Positions 55,862-64,000 of a stretch of DNA of 64,000 nucleotides are shown here, piece after piece; position 1 is the stretch's first letter; each line of letters starts with the position of its first letter. Below the pieces are notes generated by a model. That model was not told the origin of the DNA. It searched no databases and was given only the letters and a program-made list of their open reading frames with translations. Source of the DNA: Mariprofundus sp. UBA1536 (lineage in GTDB: Bacteria; Pseudomonadota; Zetaproteobacteria; Mariprofundales; Mariprofundaceae); NCBI GenBank assembly GCA_002323245.1, contig DCPU01000015.1:1-64000 (forward strand), given 5' to 3'. The position numbers and the translations under genes were made by a program.

Positions 55862-57051
55862 TATTTAAGTCCTTCAAGGCTTTGTTTGAGCAGGGCGAGT
55901 GCTTCATCAATTTCTTCGGCAGTAACATTCAGTGGCGGCAACAAGCGCAATACATGCGGGCCAGCACCAAGCACCAACAAACCATTTTCACGGCAAGCTT
56001 GAATCAATGGCGCTACTTCACCATCGCAAAGCATACCAAGCAATAGACCATGGCCACGCACATCCAAAAGTAAATCATATTTATTCACCAGCTTTTGCAA
56101 ACCAGTGCTAAATTGAGCGCTACGGGCCTTCACATTCTCTAAAATGTGCTCTTGCTCAATCACATCCAAAATCGAGATAGCAACAGCGCAAGACAGCGGA
56201 TTGCCGCCAAAGGTGGTGCCATGAGAGCCTGCTGTGAGCGAGGCGGCCACATGCTCTACGGCCAGCATGGCGCCAATAGGCATGCCGCCACCCAAGCCTT
56301 TAGCAAGGGTGAGAATATCAGGATGAATGCCTGCATCTTCATAGGCAAACATATAACCGCTACGGCCCATGCCAGTTTGGATTTCATCAAGAATAAGCAG
56401 GGTGCCTGTTTCATCACAAAGATGACGCACTGCTTGTAAGTAGCCTGCATCGGCCAAGTTGACCCCACCTTCGCCTTGCAAAGGTTCAAGAATGATGGCG
56501 GCAGTGGTGTCATCCACAGCAGCTTTTAATGCTTCTATATCATTGAGCGGCACATGCTTAAAGCCCAGCGGAAGTGGGTCAAAGCCTGTTTTGACTTTCT
56601 CTTGGCCAGTAGCTGTTAGGGTTTGCAGGGTGCGGCCATGAAAACTTTGCAACGCCGAAATAACCGTGCGGCGTGATGAGCCTTGATCATAGAAAAATTT
56701 ACGCGCCAATTTGATGGCTGCTTCATTGGCTTCAGCGCCAGAGTTGCAAAAGAATGCTCTATCCAATCCAGAAACTGTGGCCAAACGATTGGCCAACTCA
56801 ATTTGTTTGGGGATATGATAGAGATTAGAGCAGTGCATCATGGTGGCTGCTTGTGTGCTGATTGCTTCAACTATAGCTGGGTGGGCATGACCAAGGGTGT
56901 TGACGGCGATGCCAGCAACAAAGTCCAAGTAACGTTTGCCCGTGTCATCCCACACATTTGCGCCTTGACCCTTCACGAGGGTGATCGGAAATCTTGCGTA
57001 GTTTTGCATCAGGTGTGGGCTATTCAAGTTTTGAGGTGATTCATTTTTCAT
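55861..57051 (-). CDS. argD: acetylornithine aminotransferase ArgD
   Basis: PLP enzyme of arginine (and possibly lysine) synthesis. The 396-residue class III transaminase has [31 protein letters not shown] and the PLP Lys in [15 protein letters not shown]. First gene of the argD-argF unit, behind a palindromic candidate operator. Confidence 0.95.
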   Translation of the reverse strand: MKNESPQNLNSPHLMQNYARFPITLVKGQGANVWDDTGKRYLDFVAGIAVNTLGHAHPAIVEAISTQAATMMHCSNLYHIPKQIELANRLATVSGLDRAFFCNSGAEANEAAIKLARKFFYDQGSSRRTVISALQSFHGRTLQTLTATGQEKVKTGFDPLPLGFKHVPLNDIEALKAAVDDTTAAIILEPLQGEGGVNLADAGYLQAVRHLCDETGTLLILDEIQTGMGRSGYMFAYEDAGIHPDILTLAKGLGGGMPIGAMLAVEHVAASLTAGSHGTTFGGNPLSCAVAISILDVIEQEHILENVKARSAQFSTGLQKLVNKYDLLLDVRGHGLLLGMLCDGEVAPLIQACRENGLLVLGAGPHVLRLLPPLNVTAEEIDEALALLKQSLEGLK

Positions 57052-57086
57052 TGTCGGACACTAAATATTTTTATGCAGATGCTCAA

Positions 57087-57106
57087 ATGATTCGTGAATG
57101 ATTCAC
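57087..57106 (-). promoter_or_regulatory. candidate operator upstream of argDF
   Basis: A perfect 13-bp palindrome (on the plus strand GTGAATGATTCAC, 57094-57106), and ATGATTC repeated at 57087 and 57098. The half-sites TGAAT/ATTCA match the halves of the ArgR box, but the spacing is one base rather than the usual four. It lies about 40 bases before the argD start. Confidence 0.4.
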
Positions 57107-57147
57107 TTTTTCAGCGGCTTTTGCTGTTATTGAATCGCTGCAAAACA

Positions 57148-57182
57148 CCCTCAAGCAGCGACAATCTTATTGTGCTTGAGGG
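57148..57182 (-). terminator. terminator of the hem run
   Basis: A 10-bp stem (CCCTCAAGCA/TGCTTGAGGG) just after the hemY stop on the minus strand, followed in that direction by TGTTTTG. Moderate T content, so strength is uncertain. Confidence 0.6.
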
Positions 57183-57192
57183 TTGATTGAAC

Positions 57193-58326
57193 CTACTTGG
57201 AAATGGCTTTTTGATAACTTTCCGTAGCCTTTTGCCATTCTTGTTTTTCAGCAAACCAATCGCCGCGCATGCGCCAAAATTCAGGTAAGGCGCTTTGGGT
57301 GAGCAAGGCGTTAAGGCCATCTTCAGCCAAACCTTGCAGGTTGGCCTTATGTGCTAATTTTACGCGTAGCCAGCTACCCGCAATGCTGCGTTGAAAGATT
57401 GGCTTATCAATTTGCTTGAAATTGTGCAGCGCATCTTTTTCAAGGGCAGCAAAGGCTGCTTTGGCCACATCCAACTCATCATGGGTTTCAAGGTAAGTGA
57501 GCAGCATACGTTCGCCGCCCTTTTTATCACCTGAGGCGATAAGCGCTTTGGCCAAGTCGATAATCACATCTTTGCTTTGGCTGTTGATGCGGTGGGCTTT
57601 GCGCAAATTTGGCAAGGTGTATTCGTTATTTTTCTTAGCTGCCATGCGCAAAGCTTCTGCGTAGAGGGGTGTGATAACGGCTTGATTTTTTTTGTTGTTC
57701 CATAAGTTTTCATACAACTCTGCTTGTTTATCAAACTCACCAAGAGCGCCAAGTAACTCAGCTTTACGTTGTAATGCCAAACTCGCGGCAGGGTGCACAG
57801 CCAACCAAGCTTCCAAATAATGTTGTCTGTCACTCAAACTTAATTTGGCGATATGTTCAGGGTTGGTCGCAAGCCTTGCTTTGAGGGCAATCAGCATGGG
57901 TGGGTCTTTTTCATCATTGATGCTCAAGCTGGCATTGATATCGTTCCAACATAATGAAAGTGCATCAAACAACCATGCAGGGATTACGTTCTTACTGCGT
58001 TTGAGAAGTTTCTGGCTGTTGCCTTCTCCTTCGTCAATCCATGCTACCAAAGCTTCTTGCAAATGTTGTTCGCGGCGTTTGCTGTTGCCGCTGCGTAGGC
58101 TATTCCATAACTGTTTGGGGCTTTGAAAGCTTAATGTCAGGATGAGCTTTAAGGCCCACCAAACGCTTAAAGCAACCACAATCAGCATCACAAACATGCC
58201 TGTGCGCGTTTCAAACAACCAGCCCAGCATTTCGATGCGCACCGGTTGGGTGGCGATATTGGGGAACATCACTAGGCCAATAAATAGGGCAATAATGGTG
58301 AGTAAGGCGAACACAATGCGAATCAT
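57193..58326 (-). CDS. hemY: HemY-like TPR membrane protein
   Basis: A 377-residue inner-membrane protein with two N-terminal helices (about 4-22 and 40-62) and a cytoplasmic TPR region (about 80-377). This is the HemY_N plan of proteobacterial HemY, a conserved protein of the hem cluster without known enzymatic activity; it is not protoporphyrinogen oxidase. ATGA overlap with hemX; ATG 58326 is the natural start. Confidence 0.85.
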   Translation of the reverse strand: MIRIVFALLTIIALFIGLVMFPNIATQPVRIEMLGWLFETRTGMFVMLIVVALSVWWALKLILTLSFQSPKQLWNSLRSGNSKRREQHLQEALVAWIDEGEGNSQKLLKRSKNVIPAWLFDALSLCWNDINASLSINDEKDPPMLIALKARLATNPEHIAKLSLSDRQHYLEAWLAVHPAASLALQRKAELLGALGEFDKQAELYENLWNNKKNQAVITPLYAEALRMAAKKNNEYTLPNLRKAHRINSQSKDVIIDLAKALIASGDKKGGERMLLTYLETHDELDVAKAAFAALEKDALHNFKQIDKPIFQRSIAGSWLRVKLAHKANLQGLAEDGLNALLTQSALPEFWRMRGDWFAEKQEWQKATESYQKAISK

Positions 58327-59519
58327 AATTGCTCCATCCAAGCGGCGGCTTCTTGTTGCCATTGCTGCTGAGTTTGTTGGATTGAACTTAGAAGTTCACT
58401 TGAGAGTGTGGTGTCAATGCCGCGCTGCCCCAATTGATGCGCCATAGCTTCCATATCACCCACATGTGCCCAGGCGTTATCTTGCAGATTGGTTTGTAGC
58501 AATTGTAAATCACCAATGAGATTTTTAATGGATTGATAACGATCTGCCAAAACAACGGCATCTTGGTTCACTTTAGAGAAATGGAATTGGCTTTTGAGCC
58601 ATTCCAGCCAGTTTAAATCAACCAAGGCTTCAACATCATTGGCGCCAATTTCAGCTTTGACAATGGCGGCATCTGCGGGTTTGAGCATTTGTGCCAAAGC
58701 GTAAATGCTGCCTTTAATTTCATCGCTAATGGCTTGTACATTTTGTTGGGCGCTGCGTAGGTCCTGGAATGCTTGCTCAGCCATCGACCGTTTTTCTGGA
58801 TTTAGATTAGCAAGAAAAGTCATGCTCTTCCAGGCGTTGGCGCTTTCTAGCAGTGAAGTGCTTGGCGATGAAGCGCGGTTGAGTAATGTAAACATAACGC
58901 TGCGCACTTCATAACGCATTTGGAATAACTGTCGTTGCTCCATACTTTGAATCAGCGTTTCAACTGCATCGAGTTTGTTTTGAAGTTCAGTGAGGGTGTT
59001 AGAATCCAAAGCGTTGCTGATTTGCGCTGCCGCATCGGGGGCCTCAGCAATGGCGTTAGCTTCATCTGCATTGATGTCATATTGGCCAGCTGCTGTATCA
59101 TCTTGAGCAGTTGCTGCGCCATCAGTAAACAGTGTATCCATCGTTTGTTCGACAGCCGCCTCATCCGCGGCAACATCAGTATTTGAATCGGTGGGTTGAG
59201 CAGAATCTTCTTCAGCGGTAAGTGTTGATGGTGGGTTTGATTTAAAGCTTGATGAAAGTATGTTGTTTTCAAAGAGTGATTGTAAAGCCGCGTTGTTAAA
59301 CTGCCAAAATGCCCAAGCTGTGCCAATGATAATCAGCAGAAATAACATGAATGTTTTGACGAAACTCCTACTTTTTTTCTTCGTAGGTAATTCTTTTTCG
59401 GCCTCAGTGGACTTGCTTGAAGGTTCATCCTTAGCGGCCTTTTCCGATGTGGGCTTAGATGCATGCAACACAGCATCTTGACCTGCATCATGCGGAAATG
59501 TTTCGTCTTTATCGCTCAT
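58323..59519 (-). CDS. hemX: HemX-like membrane protein
   Basis: A 398-residue protein: acidic/Lys cytoplasmic tail, one membrane helix (about 50-70, TFMLFLLIIIGTAWAFWQF), a Thr/Asp/Ala-rich low-complexity stretch (about 85-165), and a periplasmic coiled-coil HemX domain (LQNKLDAVETLIQSMEQRQ ... MLKPADAAIVKAEIGAND). Often called uroporphyrinogen-III methyltransferase by association, but no methyltransferase domain is present. One base after hemB. Confidence 0.85.
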   Translation of the reverse strand: MSDKDETFPHDAGQDAVLHASKPTSEKAAKDEPSSKSTEAEKELPTKKKSRSFVKTFMLFLLIIIGTAWAFWQFNNAALQSLFENNILSSSFKSNPPSTLTAEEDSAQPTDSNTDVAADEAAVEQTMDTLFTDGAATAQDDTAAGQYDINADEANAIAEAPDAAAQISNALDSNTLTELQNKLDAVETLIQSMEQRQLFQMRYEVRSVMFTLLNRASSPSTSLLESANAWKSMTFLANLNPEKRSMAEQAFQDLRSAQQNVQAISDEIKGSIYALAQMLKPADAAIVKAEIGANDVEALVDLNWLEWLKSQFHFSKVNQDAVVLADRYQSIKNLIGDLQLLQTNLQDNAWAHVGDMEAMAHQLGQRGIDTTLSSELLSSIQQTQQQWQQEAAAWMEQL

Positions 59520-59520
59520 G

Positions 59521-60504
59521 TTATTTGGCCTCGTTTAACCAGCGTGCAACATCCAAAGCGTGGTAGGTTAAAATTATATCCGCACCAGCACGTTTAAAGC
59601 TTAGCATGGTTTCAAGCACAACACGCTTTTCATCAATCCAACCATTGGCAGCAGCAGCTTTAACCATGGCGTATTCGCCAGAAACATTGTACACCGCCAT
59701 GGGTAAATCTGTGGCATCTTTCACTTCGCGGATGATATCCATATATGCCAATGCAGGTTTGACCATCAGCATATCAGCACCTTCTTCTACATCCAGCATA
59801 GCTTCTTTGATGGCTTCGCGGCGGTTGGCAGGGTCCATTTGATACGCAGCCCTATCACCAAAGGTCGGTGCGGAGTCAGCTGCGTCACGGAAGGGACCAA
59901 AATAGCCCGAGGCATATTTAACTGCATAAGACATAATAGGCACTTCATAAAAGCCTGCATCATCCAAAGCAATACGAATTGCCTCAATCATGCCATCCAT
60001 CATGCCAGATGGGGCAACGATATCTACACCAGCTTTAGCATACGACACAGCTTCTTTTTGCAGGTTGGCAAGGGTGGCATCGTTGTCCACTTCTTCGCCG
60101 CATAACACGCCGCAATGGCCATGGTCGGTGTATTCACAAAAACAAGTGTCAGCGATTACCAATACATCAGGGCAAGCTTGTTTGGCAGCGCGAATGGCTT
60201 CTTGTACAATACCTCTGTCATCCCATCCGCCAGAGCCAATGGCGTCTTTGCTGGTAGGAATGCCGAAGAAAATGACACCAGGAATACCAAGGTCGCTAAC
60301 CTGTTGTACGGTTTTAGCAACATCCGAGAGCGGAATACGGAACACGCCCGGCATACTTTTGATTTCAACTGCATGGCTGATGCCTTCTTCAACAAAAATG
60401 GGATAAATTAAATCATTAACGGATAAAGTGGTTTCAGAAACCATACGGCGCATAGTTGCAGTTTTTCTTAGTCGACGAGGGCGATGGGTGAGATCAAAAG
60501 ACAT
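59521..60504 (-). CDS. hemB: delta-aminolevulinic acid dehydratase HemB
   Basis: Condenses two aminolevulinate to porphobilinogen. The 327-residue product has the zinc triad Cys121, Cys123 and Cys131 (DTCFCEYTDHGHCGVLC), so it is the zinc-dependent type. The Schiff-base Lys lies in ADMLMVKPALAYMDII and a second Lys in SYAVKYAS. Second step of tetrapyrrole synthesis. Confidence 0.97.
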   Translation of the reverse strand: MSFDLTHRPRRLRKTATMRRMVSETTLSVNDLIYPIFVEEGISHAVEIKSMPGVFRIPLSDVAKTVQQVSDLGIPGVIFFGIPTSKDAIGSGGWDDRGIVQEAIRAAKQACPDVLVIADTCFCEYTDHGHCGVLCGEEVDNDATLANLQKEAVSYAKAGVDIVAPSGMMDGMIEAIRIALDDAGFYEVPIMSYAVKYASGYFGPFRDAADSAPTFGDRAAYQMDPANRREAIKEAMLDVEEGADMLMVKPALAYMDIIREVKDATDLPMAVYNVSGEYAMVKAAAANGWIDEKRVVLETMLSFKRAGADIILTYHALDVARWLNEAK

Positions 60505-60534
60505 GAATTGGTATCCTTGTTTAGTTTTTTGCAG

Positions 60535-61317
60535 TTAATGAACTTTTAGGGCGTCAAGCGAAGCAAAATAAGCATTTAATGATGCTAGCATTGCTTCGAA
60601 ATTGGGTAGCTTTGCGATAACCTGCACTGTTAAACCGAGTTTGTCAGCAGCTTCAGCCACTTGCTGGCTCATGACGATGACCACAGGCGCATTGGCAATA
60701 TCCAAATTGTTGACTCGTCGGACATAACATTCAGCAGTTTTGGCGCTGCCGAGTAACACTGCGTCCACGGTTTTGTTATTCAATGCTTCAAAGGAGCTTA
60801 AAGGTTGCAGTGTCTCACATGTGGTGCGGTAGGCATGCACCATTTTCACATAAACACCTTGCAATTGTAATGCCTTGCTAAGCTCATCACTGCCTTCTTC
60901 AGCGCGAAAGAAAAGGACATGTTTGGGTAGGTGCATTTCGGTATATTTGCTGATTAGACCAAGTTGCGATTCCACTTCGGGTGTGAAGCTCACCTTGCAT
61001 CCTAATTCGACCAGCGCATGTGCAGTCTTTTTGCCAACGGCAACAATGCGAAAGTTATTGAGTTTTCTCCCAATATTGGGGCATGTTTCGGCAAGTGAAG
61101 TTACACCATTTTGGCTGGTAAAAAGGATGTCCGTTTGACTGGGGTCAAGCAGCAGTAAATCATCAATGGCTTGCACGATGTTTTCGGTGAGGATTTCTCT
61201 TCGTAAGCACGGAAAAAATATTGGGGTTGCACCATACTCATGGACCAAATCGGCAAGTTTTAAATTTTGCTCACCGCCTCTGGTGAGTAAAATCGACTTT
61301 CCTGATAAATGGCTCAT
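60535..61317 (-). CDS. hemD: uroporphyrinogen-III synthase HemD
   Basis: Closes the tetrapyrrole ring. The 260-residue product starts GKSILLTRGGEQN, has the FTSQNGV motif and the typical HAYRTTCE and SAKTAECYV segments. HemD is poorly conserved, but neighbours hemB, hemX and hemY support it. No hemC is present in the window, although hemC usually accompanies hemD. ATG 61317 was chosen; a longer in-frame extension overlaps hslU and is rejected. Confidence 0.88.
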   Translation of the reverse strand: MSHLSGKSILLTRGGEQNLKLADLVHEYGATPIFFPCLRREILTENIVQAIDDLLLLDPSQTDILFTSQNGVTSLAETCPNIGRKLNNFRIVAVGKKTAHALVELGCKVSFTPEVESQLGLISKYTEMHLPKHVLFFRAEEGSDELSKALQLQGVYVKMVHAYRTTCETLQPLSSFEALNNKTVDAVLLGSAKTAECYVRRVNNLDIANAPVVIVMSQQVAEAADKLGLTVQVIAKLPNFEAMLASLNAYFASLDALKVH

Positions 61318-61330
61318 AAACGTAGTGTCA

Positions 61331-62691
61331 TCATAAAATATAACGAGATAAATCTTCGCTTTCGGCAATAGCGCCCAATTGTTTACGTACATAAACGCCA
61401 TCAATGACCAAGAGTTTTTCCTGACGGTCGCAAGCATCAAAGCTGATGTTATCCAGCACATGTTCGAGCATGGTATGCAATCGTCTTGCGCCAATATTCT
61501 CGGTCTTTTCATTGACTTGCACAGCCATTTTAGCCAGCTCGGCAATGCCAGTTTGTGCAAAATCCAGCTCCACACCTTCAGTTGCTAGAAGCGCAGTGTA
61601 TTGCAAAGTAAGTGCTGATTCAGGCTCAACCAAAATGCGCCTGAAATCCTCTTCAGTAAGTGATTTTAGCTGCACACGAATTGGAAAGCGGCCTTGCAGT
61701 TCAGGCCCAAATCCGATGGTTTGCTCAAATGAAATGCCCCTGATGCAATAAATAAGATATGGTCCGTAGATACAGGGCCATGACGGGTGCTCACAGTGGT
61801 GCCTTCGACAAGTGGTAGCAAATCGCGTTGTACACCTTCACGGGAGACATTGCCGCTGCTGCCTTCACGGTGGGTGATTTTATCAATTTCATCAATAAAG
61901 ACGATGCCAGAATGCTCGGTACGCAGAATCGCTTCTTCTTTGATTTTATCATTATCAATCAATCGGTTGGCTTCTTGTTGCTGCAATAGAACCAAGGCTT
62001 CAGCGATAGTAACGCGTTTGGTTTTTTTCTTGTCACCTAACAAACCACCCAGCATATCTTTAATATTAAACTCACTCTCATCGCCTGGGTTATGCGAAAA
62101 AATTTGCATGCTGGGCATGTCGTGTTGTTCAGGCACGTCGATTTCCACTTGGCGATTATCCAACTCGCCAAGGCGAAGTTTATCGCGCATACGTTCACGT
62201 GAATCTTTCTTGGGGCTAGGCGCATCGGCAGCAACGGGGCGGCCTTGTTCTTCGACTGGATGCGGAATCAAAATATCGAGCAAATGTTCTTCTGCTGCCT
62301 CTGCCGCACGCACTTGTACTCTGGCAACGTGCTCATCTTTCACCATTTTTAACGCGGTATCGAGCAAGTCGCGGATGATAGACTCCACATCGCGGCCGAC
62401 ATAACCCACTTCGGTATATTTGGTGGCTTCAACCTTCACAAAGGGTGCGCGAGCCAGCTTGGCCAAGCGCCTAGCAATTTCAGTTTTACCCACACCTGTG
62501 GGGCCAATCATGAGAATGTTTTTTGGTGTAATTTCCTCGCGCATCGGTGAGGGCACTTGCTGGCGGCGCCAGCGGTTGCGCAAGGCAATTGATACGGCGC
62601 GTTTGGCATCAAACTGGCCGATGATAAAACGGTCAAGCTCGCTCACGATTTCACGTGGTGTCATCATGGTGTCTTCAAAGATAGTGCTCAT
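61331..62691 (-). pseudogene. hslU: HslU (ClpY) unfoldase, one-base frameshift
   Basis: ATPase that feeds substrates to the HslV protease. From the start (62691) the frame has the [19 protein letters not shown] region, Walker A GPTGVGKT (63-70), the I-domain, Walker [11 protein letters not shown] and [19 protein letters not shown], then runs out of frame to a stop at 61666. The correct continuation, [25 protein letters not shown] to the C-terminus (sensor-2 region, [17 protein letters not shown]), is in another frame ending at 61331. One base is missing near 61703-61710, within GGCCC. The whole would be about 453 residues, close to the normal length. Sequence error and true inactivation are both possible. 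hslV is not upstream. Confidence 0.8.
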
Positions 62692-63905
62692 GCCGTTGCC
62701 TTGGGTGTATAAACTATCTCTTGGGGCATGGCGTGGCTTAAGAAGCCAACGTTGGACATGCTTAGTCCGTATGCACCAGCAAGACCAAATACCGCAATAT
62801 CGCCCACTTGCGCATCTTCAATATAAATGTCGTTGGCGAGTTTGTCGGCGCTGGTACAGAGCGGGCCGCCAAAATACACTTTTTCTTGATGGATGGTTTC
62901 TTGTTCTGCAAACAACTTGCCCACATGCATGGCAACGATTTGCGCAGGATGATTGATGGCTAGTGCCGCCGGGCGACGGAAATGATTAATGCCACCAGCG
63001 CAAACCACCTGCTTTTTGCCACGACTGGTTTTGATGTCGATAATTTCAGTGCAGAAATAGCCGCAATCGGCAGCCAGCCAGCGACCAAGCTCAAGCACAA
63101 AATGGCGACCTGCAAAGCCATAATCTGCAATCATTTGTGCTAAACCATCCGCATAAGCTTTGGGATCGAAATTGATGCCAGCTTCAAGGTAATCCACGCC
63201 AAAGCCACCTCCAAAATCGATGATGTCACAGTTAACACCCGCATAATTGGCCTCGATGCTTTTCGTTAAATCAAATACCAATTTACAGTTGTGAAGCAAA
63301 TCATCGACATCCAGCACGCCGCTGGCGGCATAGACATGCAGGCCACGGAAGTGCAAATGGGGTAGGGCAAGAATTTGCGGTAGGGCTTCGTTGAGTTTTT
63401 CTTCATCAATGCCAAATTTTTTCGAACCACCAGAGAACGTGGTTTGTGCATCATGGATGTCGAAATTGGCATTGATGCGCAACAATACTTCCATCGTTTT
63501 GCCCTGAATGGCGCAGACGGCATTCAAGCGATGCGCCTCCACCAACGATTCGATATGAATGGTACGCACCCTATGAGTCACGCTCCATTCCAGTTCTTCA
63601 ATGCTTTTGCCAGGGCCCGTGTAAATCAACTGTGAGGGTGAAAATCCTGCATTTACTGCCTTGTTGGCTTCGCCCAAGCTTGCAATCTCAATGCCTGTCA
63701 CTTTGGCAGCTAAAGCGGCTTGCAAAAAGGCTGGGTGCGGATTGGCTTTCATGGCATAAAAAACTTCCAAACCTTGGGGCATAATTGCTTGTAAAAGCGC
63801 CACTTTTTCTTGTAAGGGAGCTGTGTCATAAACATAAGCATTGAAGGTTTTGCCTGCTGATTTGTGCTGGCGAATAAGTGTTTCGATATGGGTAGGAATA
63901 AACAT
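62688..63905 (-). CDS. PLP-dependent decarboxylase, type III fold (LysA/ornithine decarboxylase family)
   Basis: Alanine-racemase-fold decarboxylase. The 405-residue product has the PLP Lys53 in [18 protein letters not shown]-like ([11 protein letters not shown]), the glycine loop [17 protein letters not shown] and the C-terminal [11 protein letters not shown] with a catalytic Cys. Relatives include diaminopimelate decarboxylase and BtrK-type or exosortase-associated decarboxylases; the sequence does not settle the substrate, and I lean to a LysA-like side branch rather than LysA itself. ATG 63905 was chosen; further upstream in-frame starts extend to the window edge. Overlaps hslU by four bases. 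Confidence 0.75.
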   Translation of the reverse strand: MFIPTHIETLIRQHKSAGKTFNAYVYDTAPLQEKVALLQAIMPQGLEVFYAMKANPHPAFLQAALAAKVTGIEIASLGEANKAVNAGFSPSQLIYTGPGKSIEELEWSVTHRVRTIHIESLVEAHRLNAVCAIQGKTMEVLLRINANFDIHDAQTTFSGGSKKFGIDEEKLNEALPQILALPHLHFRGLHVYAASGVLDVDDLLHNCKLVFDLTKSIEANYAGVNCDIIDFGGGFGVDYLEAGINFDPKAYADGLAQMIADYGFAGRHFVLELGRWLAADCGYFCTEIIDIKTSRGKKQVVCAGGINHFRRPAALAINHPAQIVAMHVGKLFAEQETIHQEKVYFGGPLCTSADKLANDIYIEDAQVGDIAVFGLAGAYGLSMSNVGFLSHAMPQEIVYTPKATA

Positions 63906-64000
63906 AGGCGCAAGTCCACCACAAAGCAGCATAGAGACCAAGCCAAAAATCATAGATAGTATGACACACCAAAGAGTTGTTGCTACGCTCTGCCGATACG

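Noticed and set aside
60535..61575. 346-residue version of hemD
   Set aside because: The first 86 residues overlap hslU in another frame and do not look like protein sequence of the family.
63906..63953. N-terminal extension of the decarboxylase to 63953
   Set aside because: The added segment is hydrophobic and unlike the family start; [11 protein letters not shown] fits better.

Overview
The window reads as a continuous piece of chromosome from a Gram-negative (diderm) bacterium, most likely a proteobacterium. The envelope evidence is Pal, CpoB, an outer-membrane CsgG pore, a meso-diaminopimelate type MurE, HemX/HemY and many lipoprotein or Sec signal peptides. Base composition is even and a little under 50% GC by eye. 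I see no insertion sequence, prophage, integron or CRISPR array, and no gene-free stretch longer than about 220 bases. Two haem-binding proteins of no named family, a curli operon and a proteobacterial division cluster would fit a marine or iron-oxidising lineage such as Zetaproteobacteria. That placement is inference only.

Layout. 154-5756 (+) is a curli-type amyloid operon: a NarL-family regulator interrupted by a frameshift, a very long acidic curlin (CsgA), a terminator, then CsgH, CsgB, CsgE, CsgF and CsgG. tRNA-Asn with its own promoter and terminator and tsaD follow. A minus-strand haem/calcium protein with a C-terminal anchor faces a plus-strand pal-cpoB-queE-queC run. 11199-16106 (-) is a tight htpX-cinA-like-cytochrome-nadK-recN-GNAT operon. 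16295-22991 (-) holds TonB-like, mutY, a PLP deaminase, mntP, an unrecognised lipoprotein and ggt. 23282-25969 (-) is thyA, an EF-hand protein and gltX, with a small plus-strand ORF at the gltX 3' end. 26164-29174 (+) is a DHH phosphoesterase, a RimK-type protease, rlmB, folB and folK. 29163-31318 (-) is a two-component system.

The centre, 31400-49186 (+), is a complete dcw cluster (mraZ, rsmH, ftsL, ftsI, murE, murF, mraY, murD, ftsW, murG, murC, murB, ddl, ftsQ, ftsA, ftsZ). It has a recognisable promoter with MraZ boxes at its head, mostly overlapping stop and start codons, and a strong terminator after ftsZ. It encodes cytoplasmic synthesis of the UDP-MurNAc-pentapeptide and lipid II precursors plus the core divisome. 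It is followed by an ABC exporter block related to GldA/GldF/GldG with a DUF4340 protein and a HAD phosphatase (49245-53693).

The right end is all on the minus strand: cupin, lipoprotein and SRPBCC genes, argD-argF, a haem-biosynthesis run (hemD-hemB-hemX-hemY), hslU carrying a frameshift, and a PLP decarboxylase at the edge.

Three genes have reading-frame problems: the curli regulator and hslU each lack one base, and queE lacks a usual start codon. These could be sequence errors or real decay. The most unusual material is the alternating acidic/neutral curlin, the mono-haem/calcium/hexad-repeat protein with a sortable C-terminus, and the Gld-like transporter directly behind ftsZ.
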